Shown: one piece after another, positions 36,898 to 45,871 of the stretch | How positions within the stretch are numbered: position 1 is the first letter of the stretch | How the letters are laid out: each line of letters begins with the position of its first letter | NCBI RefSeq assembly: GCF_009392895.1 | Contig: NZ_CP045491.1 | Span: 1-64,000 of the forward strand | Source of the DNA: Natronorubrum aibiense | GTDB taxonomy: Archaea > Halobacteriota > Halobacteria > Halobacteriales > Natrialbaceae | DNA length: 64,000 nt | Direction of reading: 5' to 3' | Notes under the pieces: model-generated | What the model was told of the DNA's origin: nothing | Database searches by the model: none | The model's input: the letters and a program-made list of their open reading frames with translations, nothing else | Translations under genes and position numbers: made by a program

Positions 36898-38355
36898 TCA
36901 GTCGCCCGCTCGATAACGCTCGTTCCACCGCGGTCCGGCCCGACTCGAGAGCGCGTAGCCGACCACACCGAAGCCGAGTCCAGAAAGGGCAAGCGCGAGC
37001 GCAACCGTCGTCGACGGTGGCACGACGACGAAGCCGGCAACCAGCGTCGGCACGAGCGCGATGGCGACGCCGACGGTAAAGAGCGTAAAGCGGACGGCAT
37101 CGAAGAGAAATTCGTTGGGATCGAAGCCGGCGATGTAAACGGTCAAGCCGTAGTAGTATAGTGCATACCCCGCGAGCAAGAGCGCACCGACGACGGCGTC
37201 GACGGCCGTCGCCTCGAACCAGTAGATCGCACCCAGATACGGCACGGCAACGGTCGGCGCACCGACGAGAACAAAGGCGATTCGTTTCGCTTGGAAGACA
37301 TCCGCAACTGAGACTGGATAGACGAGATAGGCCTCGAGTGCATCGAACTGGGTCAGCCAGTTGTACGTGGTAAAGGCGGTTAGCCCGAGGACGCCGCCGA
37401 AGAAGATCCCCGGTGCGGGCGCGATGCCGGTGATCGTCTCGACGAGGCCGACGAGCGCGGCCACGAGTGCGAGCAGAATAGTAGCCGAGACGAACGGCTT
37501 CCAGACGCCGCCGGACGACCGCGCCAGATCGAGCAGCGTCTTCGAGACGAGGGCACTCGTCGAAGACTCGAGGGGAACTGCGTCGCTGAGTCGAGCGAAC
37601 CGGTCGCCGGCGGTTCTCGAGGGATGCCCGTAAGTGGGGTCGTACACGACGAGCGACGCTGTGGCGACGACGGCACCCCCGACGGCCAGTCCGCCTGCGC
37701 TGGCCAGCGACCCCTCGAGTGGCACGAAGACAGCCCAGACCAGCGGTGTGAGCCCCAGCACCCACAGACCACCAATGGCGACGACGACCACGCTGGCGAT
37801 GGCCCACGCCGGCACGCCGCGAGTACGGATCGCGATCACCGCGACAGTCAGGACCATCCCGGCGACGAACGAAAGCGACAGCGACAGCCAGAGCGTGCCC
37901 ACGGCCAACGGCGCCCGAGCCAAGCGGCCGACCAACACCGCGTTGCTGGCCGCCATCGGCAAGACGAACGCGATCGTGTAGAACAGCGCATCCTTCAGCA
38001 AGAACAGTCCCAGCAGCCGACGCCGGGACAGCGGCAGCGTCGCCGGGGTCGACAACACGAGCGAGAGATCTCCGAACACGTTCTCGAGCATATCCGAGCC
38101 CGCGAAACCGGCTGTCCCGCTGTAGAGACCGAAACAGAGTGCGAGGACGTGCAAACCGGTGATGATCGTCCCCTCAGCAGTGCCGGTCTCGCGGAGTGCG
38201 ACCGTCGCCCCGACGGCGAGGGTTGCGATCACGAGCGGGAAAAGCGCGAATCGCCACCCGCCGAACAGACGCGTGTGGAGTCGCCACTCCTCGCGAAAGA
38301 GCACGGCGAACAGCCGCCACGCCGTCGCACCCTGTCGCGTCGACGCCCCGCTCAT
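36898..38355 (-). CDS. ABC transporter permease (ABC-2 type)
   Basis: 485 residues with roughly ten to twelve hydrophobic segments and few other landmarks. Its start overlaps the stop of the ATP-binding subunit gene by 4 nt, so the two form an ABC exporter. The substrate is unknown. Confidence 0.85.
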   Translation of the reverse strand: MSGASTRQGATAWRLFAVLFREEWRLHTRLFGGWRFALFPLVIATLAVGATVALRETGTAEGTIITGLHVLALCFGLYSGTAGFAGSDMLENVFGDLSLVLSTPATLPLSRRRLLGLFLLKDALFYTIAFVLPMAASNAVLVGRLARAPLAVGTLWLSLSLSFVAGMVLTVAVIAIRTRGVPAWAIASVVVVAIGGLWVLGLTPLVWAVFVPLEGSLASAGGLAVGGAVVATASLVVYDPTYGHPSRTAGDRFARLSDAVPLESSTSALVSKTLLDLARSSGGVWKPFVSATILLALVAALVGLVETITGIAPAPGIFFGGVLGLTAFTTYNWLTQFDALEAYLVYPVSVADVFQAKRIAFVLVGAPTVAVPYLGAIYWFEATAVDAVVGALLLAGYALYYYGLTVYIAGFDPNEFLFDAVRFTLFTVGVAIALVPTLVAGFVVVPPSTTVALALALSGLGFGVVGYALSSRAGPRWNERYRAGD

Positions 38356-39155
38356 TGGTTCGACCCGAGGTGCTCGAGCGACGGCGCATCGCGGACGTCC
38401 GTTTCGTTGACGTGCTCGAGGAAGACCTCGAGCAGCGGTTCGTCGTTGGCGCCTGCAGTCGCCGCGTGACTGTCCGCCGAGCGCGGTGCCGTGTGATCGG
38501 CGAATGCTCGTTCGGCGACGAGGTCGCCGTTGGCGACGATGCCGACCCGCGTACAGATCTCCTCGGCGACGTCGATGTTGTGCGTCGAGACGAACACGGC
38601 GTTGTCGCCGGCCGCATACGAGACGAGAAACCGTTTGACCTGCTCCTGGACGAGCGGGTCGAGGTTCGCCAGCGGCTCGTCGATCACGACGACGTCGGGC
38701 TCGTGGAGAAACGCCTGTGTGAGCATCACCTTCTGTTGCTGGCCCCGCGAGAGGTCGGTGTGAAGCGTGTCGAGTTTGCGCTCGAAGCCGAGTCGGGTCG
38801 CCCAGACGTCGGTTTGCTCGGCGACAGTGTCGGGCTCGAGGTCACGAACGTTGCCGACGAACTCGAGGTACTCCCGTGGCGTCAGAAAGCTCGGCGGCGA
38901 TCCCTGCTCGGGTAAGATTCCGACCTGACGTCGCGTTGCGAGTGGCTTGGCAACCGGATCGGTTCCGAGGACGCGGACAGTGCCCGATTCGGGCCGGATC
39001 TGCCCTGTCAGAATCCGAATCGTCGTTGTCTTGCCGGCACCGTTCGGTCCGAGGAAACCGTACACCTCGCCCCGTTCGACGCCGAAACTCAACCCGTCGA
39101 CTGCCCGAACGTCGCCGTAGGACTTCGCCAGTCCGTCGACCTGGATCACACCCAT
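38352..39155 (-). CDS. ABC transporter ATP-binding protein
   Basis: 267 residues with GFLGPNGAGKTTTIRIL (Walker A), DLSRGQQQKVMLTQ (signature, with the variant LSRGQ), and PDVVVIDEPLANLDPL (Walker B). ATG 39155 starts right before IQVDGLAKSYGDVRAV, the usual beginning. It partners with the permease encoded directly downstream. Confidence 0.95.
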   Translation of the reverse strand: MGVIQVDGLAKSYGDVRAVDGLSFGVERGEVYGFLGPNGAGKTTTIRILTGQIRPESGTVRVLGTDPVAKPLATRRQVGILPEQGSPPSFLTPREYLEFVGNVRDLEPDTVAEQTDVWATRLGFERKLDTLHTDLSRGQQQKVMLTQAFLHEPDVVVIDEPLANLDPLVQEQVKRFLVSYAAGDNAVFVSTHNIDVAEEICTRVGIVANGDLVAERAFADHTAPRSADSHAATAGANDEPLLEVFLEHVNETDVRDAPSLEHLGSNQ

Positions 39156-39277
39156 TGCGTATCCGATCGTTCGCAGCAACTGATAATTATACTGTCGGCT
39201 GGGGAAAACAAAGCGACTGCGAGGTCGATTCGATCTCGAACCCGTGACAGCCAATCGACAATATTGTGGGCTGGCAG

Positions 39278-39967
39278 TCAGAACTCCGTGCCGCGCCGTG
39301 CCCGCTGGCCGTCGTCGATCGGGTGTTTCACCTTCCGAACGTTCGTGATCAGATCGACCCGGTCCTCGAGGTAGGTCGGCTCGGCGTGGCTGCCCGAGAG
39401 GACGAGTTCGAGACCGTCCGGTTTCGCGTCGATCAGGTCGTGGACGTCGTCCTCGCCGAGTAGCCCGCGGTCGGCCGCATAAAGCACCTCGTCGAGGATG
39501 AGCATGTGCATCCCGTCTTCCGCCGGCGCGTCGAGGTCGATTGGCGCGTCGAGATCGGCGTCTGCGGCCGCCTCGAGCAACTCGTGAGCGCGCTCGAAGC
39601 CCGCCTGTGCTTCCGCCTCGTGGTCGGCCTCGTCGCTGCCGTCGGCCATGCCGTGCCAGCCGTAGTGACCGAGGTTCTCGTAGCTAATCCCCGGGAGGGC
39701 TTCGATTGCGTTGTACTCGCCACGAACCGCCTCGACGCTCGAGGCCCCACCTTTCATGAACTGGAGCATGTGCACGCGGTAGCCGTGGCCCGCAGCGCGC
39801 ACGCCCATGCCGAGCGTGGCCGTCGTCTTCCCCTTGCCGTCACCCCACCAGACCTGGACGAGCCCGAACTCCTCGGGCGCGGACGGCTCGATTCGCTGGG
39901 CTTCCGGCGTTCGTCCCTGCCCCGGCGTGTTTTCGATCGTCGAGTCGGCTGGCTGATCGTCACTCAT
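39278..39967 (-). CDS. cobO: Cob(I)yrinic acid a,c-diamide adenosyltransferase
   Basis: 229 residues with VWWGDGKGKTTATLGMGVRA (P-loop) and LQFMKGGASSVEAVRGE. The enzyme adds the adenosyl group to the corrinoid, making the coenzyme form that the mutase at 23-26 kb needs. ATG 39967 follows MHM; upstream frame to 40069 would run into the divergent regulator. An acidic N-terminal ~30 residues precedes the core. Confidence 0.9.
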   Translation of the reverse strand: MSDDQPADSTIENTPGQGRTPEAQRIEPSAPEEFGLVQVWWGDGKGKTTATLGMGVRAAGHGYRVHMLQFMKGGASSVEAVRGEYNAIEALPGISYENLGHYGWHGMADGSDEADHEAEAQAGFERAHELLEAAADADLDAPIDLDAPAEDGMHMLILDEVLYAADRGLLGEDDVHDLIDAKPDGLELVLSGSHAEPTYLEDRVDLITNVRKVKHPIDDGQRARRGTEF

Positions 39968-40069
39968 ATGCATGCCGTCGAACCGGTCATACATGTAGTT
40001 AGCCACATCCCGCCGGTCGGACGGACCAAACACGTCATTAGGCTTCGATCCTAACGTATCCGCACCCAT

Positions 40070-40435
40070 ATGTCACTCGAGTTCTCATCGTCCGGCGACA
40101 CGCCCGATCTCGAGCGCATCATCAGCGTGCTGGACGATGCCGACTGCCGGGAGATTATCTCGGTCCTCGAGGAACCCAAGACCGTCCCAGATATCGCAGA
40201 CGACGCCGATCTACCGCTCTCGACGACGTACCGCAAACTCGATCGATTGACCGAAGCCGAACTGGTTGACGAAACGGTCGGTGTTCAGCAGGGTCGACAC
40301 CACAAGTCACGCTACGTCGCGAATTTCGACCAAATTTCGATCAGCTTCGACAACGAGCGAACGCTGTGTGTCGACGTCGATCGTTCGAGCAAATCCTCGC
40401 TTAGCATCTGGTCGAAAGCGACCCAGAAGTTCTAA
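40070..40435 (+). CDS. Winged-helix transcriptional regulator (ArsR-like)
   Basis: 121 residues. The HTH spans CREIISVLEEPKTVPDIADD and LPLSTTYRKLDRLTEAELVD; the C-terminal tail is basic and ends SIWSKATQKF. It is of the small winged-helix type common in haloarchaea. It starts 102 bp from cobO on the other strand and could control it. Confidence 0.85.
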   Translation: MSLEFSSSGDTPDLERIISVLDDADCREIISVLEEPKTVPDIADDADLPLSTTYRKLDRLTEAELVDETVGVQQGRHHKSRYVANFDQISISFDNERTLCVDVDRSSKSSLSIWSKATQKF

Positions 40436-40476
40436 TCAAAACGCGACGGCGAGTTTCCCTCCCAATCGCGAGCGCG

Positions 40477-41598
40477 TTACGACTCGTCGGCGTCGGACTG
40501 CATCCCGGATTCGGTCGTCGTCGATCCCGATCCAATGCCGATATCCTGCCCTTCCTTGATCGCCTGCGCCTCCTGTTCCATCGCTTCGACGTCCATCTCT
40601 GTTTGCTCGATTTCGCCGATGATCTCGGCGATGTCGTCCAACCCGAGCAGTTCGCGCGTCTCCGCGTCGAACTCGAGACTGTCGAGTTGCTGGCCGTCTT
40701 CTTTGACGTCGCTGCCAGTCAGGTGCTTGCCGTAGCGGCCCACCATCGAGGACAGTTCCTGCGGGAGGACGAACGTCGACGACTCGCTCTGACCGATCTC
40801 AGCGAGGGTATCCATACCTTTGTCGATGACGGCGCGCTCACCCATCGATTCGGCCGAGCGAGCACGCAAGACCGTCGAGATCGCATCCCCCTGCGCCTCG
40901 AGGATCTGGCTCTGTTTCTCACCTTGGGCGCGGATGATCGCACTCTGTTTTTCACCTTCCGCTCGTTCGATCGCACTGCGGCGTTCACCCTGTGCCTCGA
41001 GGATCATCGCCCGGCGTCGCCGTTCGGCGGAGGTCTGCTGCTCCATCGCCCCCTTGACGCCCTGCGACGGCGTCACCTCGCGAACTTCGACGCTCTCGAC
41101 GCGAATCCCCCACTCATCAGTTGGCTCGTCGAGTTCGGTTCGAATGCGTTCGTTGATCATCTCGCGTCGACTAAGCGTGTCATCGAGTTCCATGTCGCCG
41201 ATAACGGCACGCAGCGTCGTCTGGGCGAGATTCGAGACCGCACGTTCGTAGTCTTCGACCTCGAGAAACGCGCGTTTGGCGTCCATCACGCGAATGTAGA
41301 CGACAGCGTCGGCCGTGACTGGCGAGTTGTCTCGTGTGATCGCCTCCTGGCTCGGCACGTCGATCGTCTGGGTCCGCATGTCGAACGTGTAGACCCGTGA
41401 GACGAACGGTGGCACGATGTTCAGCCCCGGCTGGAGGAGTTTGCGATACTCACCGAAGACGGTCAGTGCACCCTTGTTGTAGGCGTCGACGATCTCGACC
41501 AGCTGCCAGACGGTGATGGCGACGACCACGAGGGCGACCGCCCCGACAGTCAGCAGTGGATCACCGACCTGCAAGGGTCCGAGTGCTGTAATGTCCAT
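40477..41598 (-). CDS. SPFH/stomatin-like membrane protein
   Basis: 373 residues. One N-terminal membrane helix (~12-32) is followed by an SPFH domain with QPGLNIVPPFVSRVYTFDMR and QTIDVPSQEAITRDNSPV. Then comes a charged Ala/Glu/Arg coiled coil with repeats of EAQGERRSAIERAEGEKQSA. Such proteins form membrane scaffolds. ATG 41598 is chosen; an adjacent ATG at 41601 is equally possible. Confidence 0.9.
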   Translation of the reverse strand: MDITALGPLQVGDPLLTVGAVALVVVAITVWQLVEIVDAYNKGALTVFGEYRKLLQPGLNIVPPFVSRVYTFDMRTQTIDVPSQEAITRDNSPVTADAVVYIRVMDAKRAFLEVEDYERAVSNLAQTTLRAVIGDMELDDTLSRREMINERIRTELDEPTDEWGIRVESVEVREVTPSQGVKGAMEQQTSAERRRRAMILEAQGERRSAIERAEGEKQSAIIRAQGEKQSQILEAQGDAISTVLRARSAESMGERAVIDKGMDTLAEIGQSESSTFVLPQELSSMVGRYGKHLTGSDVKEDGQQLDSLEFDAETRELLGLDDIAEIIGEIEQTEMDVEAMEQEAQAIKEGQDIGIGSGSTTTESGMQSDADES

Positions 41599-41650
41599 CA
41601 TGTACGCTAGGGAGGCTGGCCGAATAACGCTTGGCCCTCGTGACCATACC

Positions 41651-42874
41651 TCACTTCCGTCCGACGAGATCCGAATCCGTCGGCCCCTGGCCATCGAATT
41701 CGTCTACGAACGCGTTCAGCGTCGACGGTTCCGTCGCACCCGGCAGTCGGGTCTTCGCCGTCGAACACGTCGCGTCGACGCCGAGTCGATCGCAGACGAG
41801 GTCCGTCGTCGACTCGGCCATCCGTCGGTATGTCGTCAGCTTCCCGCCGACGATACTGACGAGGTTCTCGACGCCATCGGTAGCGTGATCGAGCCGGTGA
41901 AATCCGCGAGAGATCCCACGTCCGCCTCGAGCCGCTTCTTCGGGTTCGTACAGTGGTCGCACCCCCCACCACGTTCGCACGTGGTCGGCCTCGGCGACCG
42001 ACGGAAGCATCGCCGCACACTCGTCTACCGTCTTCTCGACCTCCCAGTCGCTCCGTTCGTACTCGTCCGGGTCGTCGACCGGGACGCTCGTCGTGCCGAG
42101 AACGACCTCGGCGTCGTGTGGCACGATGATGTCGCCGTCGGCCGGGTCGCGACACCGATTGAGCACGGGCTCGAGGCCGTCGTACTCGACCGAGATCATG
42201 ACGCCTCGCGTCGGCTGCATCTCGACCGTGACGCCGGCCAGCTCGGCGATAGTTTCCGCATGGGCACCAGCCGCGTTCACGACATACGTCGGTTCGACGG
42301 TCTCATCGACGTCACCGCCGAGCGAGACCGCGGCGATTCGCCCGTCCTCGAGTGTCATCCCCGTCACCGGTGCGTGTAGATAGATTCGCGCACCGTGGTC
42401 GCGAGCGTCGGCGGCGTTGGCGGCGACCAGTCGGGACGGAACGACGACACCGTCGGGAACCCACATAGCTCGCTCGACGTTGTCAGCGAGTCCCGTCATC
42501 TCGGCTTGAGCCGTCTCGCCGTCGATCTCCTCGGTCGGAATCCCGAGCTCCTCGCACGCCGTTCGCTTCGTCTCGAAGTAGGACGGATCGTCCTCGCTCA
42601 GTTTGACAAACAGGCCCCGCGTCTCCCGAACGCACTCGCCGGCGATATCGCGGAGGATTCGATTCTCCTCGAGACACTCGAGTGCGCCCTCGGGGTCACT
42701 TTCGGCATAGCGGGCACCGCTGTGGAGCAGGCCATGCGAGCGGCCGGATGCCCCCGCTGCGAGTCCATCACGTTCGACGAGCGTCACGTCGACGCCCCGA
42801 AGGGCGAGATCCCTCGCGATCCCTGTCCCGGTGGCACCACCGCCGATGACAAGCACGTCCGTTCGATCGGTCAT
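41651..42874 (-). CDS. FAD-dependent oxidoreductase, GlpA-like
   Basis: 407 residues. VLVIGGGATGTGIARDLALRG binds FAD, and SGRSHGLLHSGARYAESDP, GVVVPSRLVAAN and ENLVSIVGGKLTTYR follow glycerol-3-phosphate dehydrogenase. GlpA subunits are usually near 550-580 residues and end in an iron-sulphur-binding domain, which is absent here, and no glpB or glpC lies nearby. It is probably a paralogue acting on glycerol phosphate or a related substrate. Confidence 0.85.
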   Translation of the reverse strand: MTDRTDVLVIGGGATGTGIARDLALRGVDVTLVERDGLAAGASGRSHGLLHSGARYAESDPEGALECLEENRILRDIAGECVRETRGLFVKLSEDDPSYFETKRTACEELGIPTEEIDGETAQAEMTGLADNVERAMWVPDGVVVPSRLVAANAADARDHGARIYLHAPVTGMTLEDGRIAAVSLGGDVDETVEPTYVVNAAGAHAETIAELAGVTVEMQPTRGVMISVEYDGLEPVLNRCRDPADGDIIVPHDAEVVLGTTSVPVDDPDEYERSDWEVEKTVDECAAMLPSVAEADHVRTWWGVRPLYEPEEAARGGRGISRGFHRLDHATDGVENLVSIVGGKLTTYRRMAESTTDLVCDRLGVDATCSTAKTRLPGATEPSTLNAFVDEFDGQGPTDSDLVGRK

Positions 42875-42990
42875 ACTGAATCGATGGGGTCCAGACGGAC
42901 GAATCTTTCATTGCCGGCGAGACGGACGACATCGTTGTTCTGCCACTCGAGCGGCGCGACAGTGGATCTGAAAAGACGAAAGTAACGCTT

Positions 42991-43416
42991 CTAGGGACTG
43001 TACTCGGGCGACTGGGATTCGATCGTCTCGGCGACGTTGTCGAGTTCTTCACCGATCGTCGCGATGAGCTCGTCGAGCGTTGCGATCCCCACGAGTTCAC
43101 CGTCGTCGTCGACGATCGGGAACCGACGGACGTTGTGTTCGGCGATCGCTTCCGAAACTGCGATCGGATCGTCGTCCTCGTGGACTGTGGCCGGGTCTTC
43201 GGTCATCACGTCTTCGATCGAGACGGACCCGACATCGTCGTATTCGTGGATCGCAAGGGCAGCGTCACGGTCGGTGATCATCCCGACGGGTTCGTCGACC
43301 TCCGTGACGACGATCGATCCGACGTTTTCATTCGCCAATGTCTCAGTGACATCGCTCAGTTCACTGTCTCGATTCGTCGTCACGACGTTTTCGGGGCCGA
43401 GTTTGCCGACGGACAT
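42991..43416 (-). CDS. CBS-domain pair protein
   Basis: 141 residues. Two CBS modules are visible: VGSIVVTEVDEPVGMITDRD and VRRFPIVDDDGELVGIATLD. Such stand-alone proteins bind adenosine nucleotides and act as regulators. ATG 43416 gives the core; ATGs at 43428 and 43437 also exist. Confidence 0.9.
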   Translation of the reverse strand: MSVGKLGPENVVTTNRDSELSDVTETLANENVGSIVVTEVDEPVGMITDRDAALAIHEYDDVGSVSIEDVMTEDPATVHEDDDPIAVSEAIAEHNVRRFPIVDDDGELVGIATLDELIATIGEELDNVAETIESQSPEYSP

Positions 43417-44118
43417 AGTCACGAGCATCGACGGCAAGACTGGGCATCAACCTAGAACTTTCGAGTGGACGCAGTTCAGTTTCTCGAAACATGGGACACT
43501 GCACACGCCCAGCTTGAGATGATCCGGTAGCTGTCGAACAGGACTGAAAGCAAAAGCTGAGGATCGCATGATGATCTGGGTTGGCATCCCCGTTGTGTTC
43601 CCGGGGTGGGATCCACACGGGACAGTCTCACAGGTTGGAATGGTAAGGGTATCGTCTGAGTGTGGGTGTGGTTAGTATTTGTGATCTCGTTATCAGCACC
43701 ACCTCGATTATAGTTAGCATACAACTACCAATAAAGCTTTTTGATCAGGCAGTATCCATCTATCTGCCGAAAAGATTCCTTGATTTGCACGAATATCCGA
43801 ATTTATATTTAGATGCAGAACTTCCACACTCGCCAGTGGCTATTTTTTACTCGCTCGTTGAATCGGGGTAGCGCAGTCACCGATCCGTACCGACACCACC
43901 GATGACAGAGTGGCATGCACCGACGCCAGTTCGTCGACTGCGAGCCGTCGACGATACCCAGTAGCGGTTGCAACGGTGAGCGTATCGGCTCGAATCAGAC
44001 GGGCTGCTGTCCCCGAGGGCCTGGGACACCCGTAAAACGGCCGGAGGCACACCAGCACTGACTGTTGGGAGTCCGTATCAGGCCAGCAGAGAACAGTTCG
44101 GCCATCGAAGCCCGCGTC
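43417..44118. other. Intergenic region, no gene recognised
   Basis: About 700 bp. The middle (43650-43830) is AT-rich. Open frames here lack similarity and haloarchaeal codon use. No transposase remnant, tRNA or repeat from elsewhere in the window was recognised. Confidence 0.5.
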
Positions 44119-44655
44119 TCAGCGAGATTCGGGTGTCACGCGGTCTGAGAACCTCTCACGGACTTTCTCGACTTTCGGCGCGGCGTGCATCGAACAGTAC
44201 GCATCGTTCGGGTTCTTTTCGAAGTAGTTCTGGTGGTACTCCTCCGCCTCGTAGAACGTCTCGAGCGGCTCGATCTCGGTGACGATACCCTCGTACAGCC
44301 CCTCCGCTTCGAGTTCATCGACGAACGCTTCGGCGGTCTCGAGTTGCTCGTCGTCGTGGGCGTAGATCGCCGATCGGTACTGGGAGCCGACGTCCGGCCC
44401 TTGACGGTCTTTCGTGGTCGGATCGTGGATCGTAAAGAAGACCTCGAGGAGATCCGCGTAGGAAATCGTCTCGGGATCGTACTCGAGTTGGACGACCTCT
44501 GCGTGGCCGGTTCGCCCCGAACAGACTGCCTTGTAGCTCGGGTCGTCAGTGTGGCCGCCCGCATAGCCGGAGGTAACGGATTCGACACCGTCGAGTTCGT
44601 CGAACGCCGCTTCGACACACCAGAAACAACCGCCGCCGAACGTCGCACGTTCCAT
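44119..44655 (-). CDS. msrA: Peptide methionine-S-oxide reductase MsrA
   Basis: 178 residues. The catalytic cysteine is in FGGGCFWCVEAAFDEL, with GYAGGHTDDPSY and HDPTTKDRQGPDVGSQYRS following. It repairs oxidised methionine. ATG 44655 starts three residues before the FGGGCFW block, as in relatives. The frame extends far upstream but only over antisense DNA of the next gene. Confidence 0.95.
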   Translation of the reverse strand: MERATFGGGCFWCVEAAFDELDGVESVTSGYAGGHTDDPSYKAVCSGRTGHAEVVQLEYDPETISYADLLEVFFTIHDPTTKDRQGPDVGSQYRSAIYAHDDEQLETAEAFVDELEAEGLYEGIVTEIEPLETFYEAEEYHQNYFEKNPNDAYCSMHAAPKVEKVRERFSDRVTPESR

Positions 44656-44803
44656 ACCAGGAGTCGGTGGTGCTCGAGGAAAGATGTGACGGCTGTGTTC
44701 ACAGCAGAGTATGACAGGAATGTGCACGCTTGATGTGGCGTCGGTGAGCCCCGTTTCTGCCTCGGTGACAAGGAATTTCACGATGGCCGAGAAACCCGCA
44801 CAT

Positions 44804-45577
44804 ATGTCATGGGAAACCGTACAACTGGACTGGGACGGAGCCGTTGCAACGCTGACCGTCGACCGACCGGACGCTCTTAACGCATTGAACGTCCAGACGC
44901 TCGAGGCGATGGGCGAGGCGCTCACCGAAGCCGCTGACGAGGGAGCCCGTGCGCTCGTGTTGACCGGCGCCGGTGACGACGCGTTTATCGCCGGGGCGGA
45001 CATCGCGTATATGCAGGACCTCGAGACACCGAAAGCGCAGGAGTGGGGCGAACTCGGCCACGACGTCGCGGACGCCCTCGAGGCGTTCCCCGCACCGACG
45101 ATCGCCGCCGTCAACGGCTACGCCTTCGGTGGCGGCTGTGAGATGGCGATGGCCTGTGATCTGCGCGTGGCGAGTGAGTCAGCCTTGATCGGCAACACGG
45201 AGATCGACCTCGGCATTATCCCCGGCTGGGGCGGCACCCAGCGTCTGCCGGAACTCGTCGGCGACGAGACCGCACGGCGGATGATCTTCCTTGGCGAGCG
45301 ACTCGACGCCGAATCGGCCGCCGAAGCCGGCCTGTTCGGCGAGGTCGTCGCCGACGAAGACCTCGAGGACACCGTCGCCGACCTCGCCGAACAGCTTGCC
45401 GCGAAGCCGGCCGTCGCGATGCGAGCCGCCAAACAGGCGATCAATCAGCGCTACGAGGGTCCACAGGCGGCCGGACTCACGTACGAGCAACGCGCCTTCG
45501 CCAGCCTGTTCGGCACGCCGGACCAGCGCGAGGGGATGACGGCGTTCGTCGAAAACCGAGATCCGGAGTTCGAGTAA
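44804..45577 (+). CDS. Enoyl-CoA hydratase
   Basis: 257-residue crotonase. Both catalytic glutamates are in place: GYAFGGGCEMAMACDLRVA and NTEIDLGIIPGWGGTQRLP. It is a true hydratase type, in contrast to the PaaG-like paralogue at 10 kb. ATG 44804 begins at the usual SWETVQLDWDG; ATG 44783 would add seven residues. The likely role is hydration in beta-oxidation or 3-hydroxybutyryl-CoA metabolism. Confidence 0.92.
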   Translation: MSWETVQLDWDGAVATLTVDRPDALNALNVQTLEAMGEALTEAADEGARALVLTGAGDDAFIAGADIAYMQDLETPKAQEWGELGHDVADALEAFPAPTIAAVNGYAFGGGCEMAMACDLRVASESALIGNTEIDLGIIPGWGGTQRLPELVGDETARRMIFLGERLDAESAAEAGLFGEVVADEDLEDTVADLAEQLAAKPAVAMRAAKQAINQRYEGPQAAGLTYEQRAFASLFGTPDQREGMTAFVENRDPEFE

Positions 45578-45612
45578 CGACGAGCTACTGAACATCTGAA
45601 GGGCACACCACC

Positions 45613-45665
45613 CGTTCAAGTGAGTTCGTTCCTTTATAAATACAGGCACCCCGTCGTTCAAGTGA
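45613..45665. repeat. 11-bp direct repeat pair
   Basis: CGTTCAAGTGA occurs at 45613-45623 and 45655-45665, 42 bp apart (about four helix turns), in a 280-bp gap between convergent genes. TTTATAAAT lies between the copies. It might be a regulator site or part of a decayed element. Confidence 0.4.
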
Positions 45666-45793
45666 AACCGTTCGAACTCGGATATCCTTTGAGAATACTG
45701 CATAATCCAAGATGTGATCGCAGTGCTTGATGCGTTGGACGAGACAATCGAATCGGTTGGAGTCTATCAGTCGGTACAAACGACACTAGAGTA

Positions 45794-45871
45794 GCCACTG
45801 AACGTCGATGCACACCTGATCGCACGACGGCTGTGCGATCGGTGTGTAAACCGTTTCAGTTGTCACTATAG
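45794..45871 (+). repeat. Dispersed intergenic repeat, copy B, with strong hairpin
   Basis: Begins GCCACTGA and ends CTATAG like copy A at 4296-4369, and shares CTGTGCGATCGGTGTGTAA (45831-45849). Here the core folds: CACACC-T-GATCGCAC (45811-45825) pairs with GTGCGATC-GGTGTG (45833-45846), 14 pairs with one bulged T and a 7-base loop. The end of the repeat supplies the stop and last codons of the riboflavin-pathway gene on the other strand. Confidence 0.65.

Noticed and set aside
43662-43871. 69-residue plus-strand frame in the 43.4-44.1 kb gap
   Set aside because: AT-rich, no similarity, not acidic, and no promoter or Shine-Dalgarno seen.
43840-43960. Possible tRNA-like stretch (GGGGTAGCGCAG)
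   Set aside because: No cloverleaf with matching acceptor, D and T arms could be drawn.
44656-45114. N-terminal extension of MsrA
   Set aside because: It is antisense to the enoyl-CoA hydratase gene; MsrA normally begins just before FGGGCFW.
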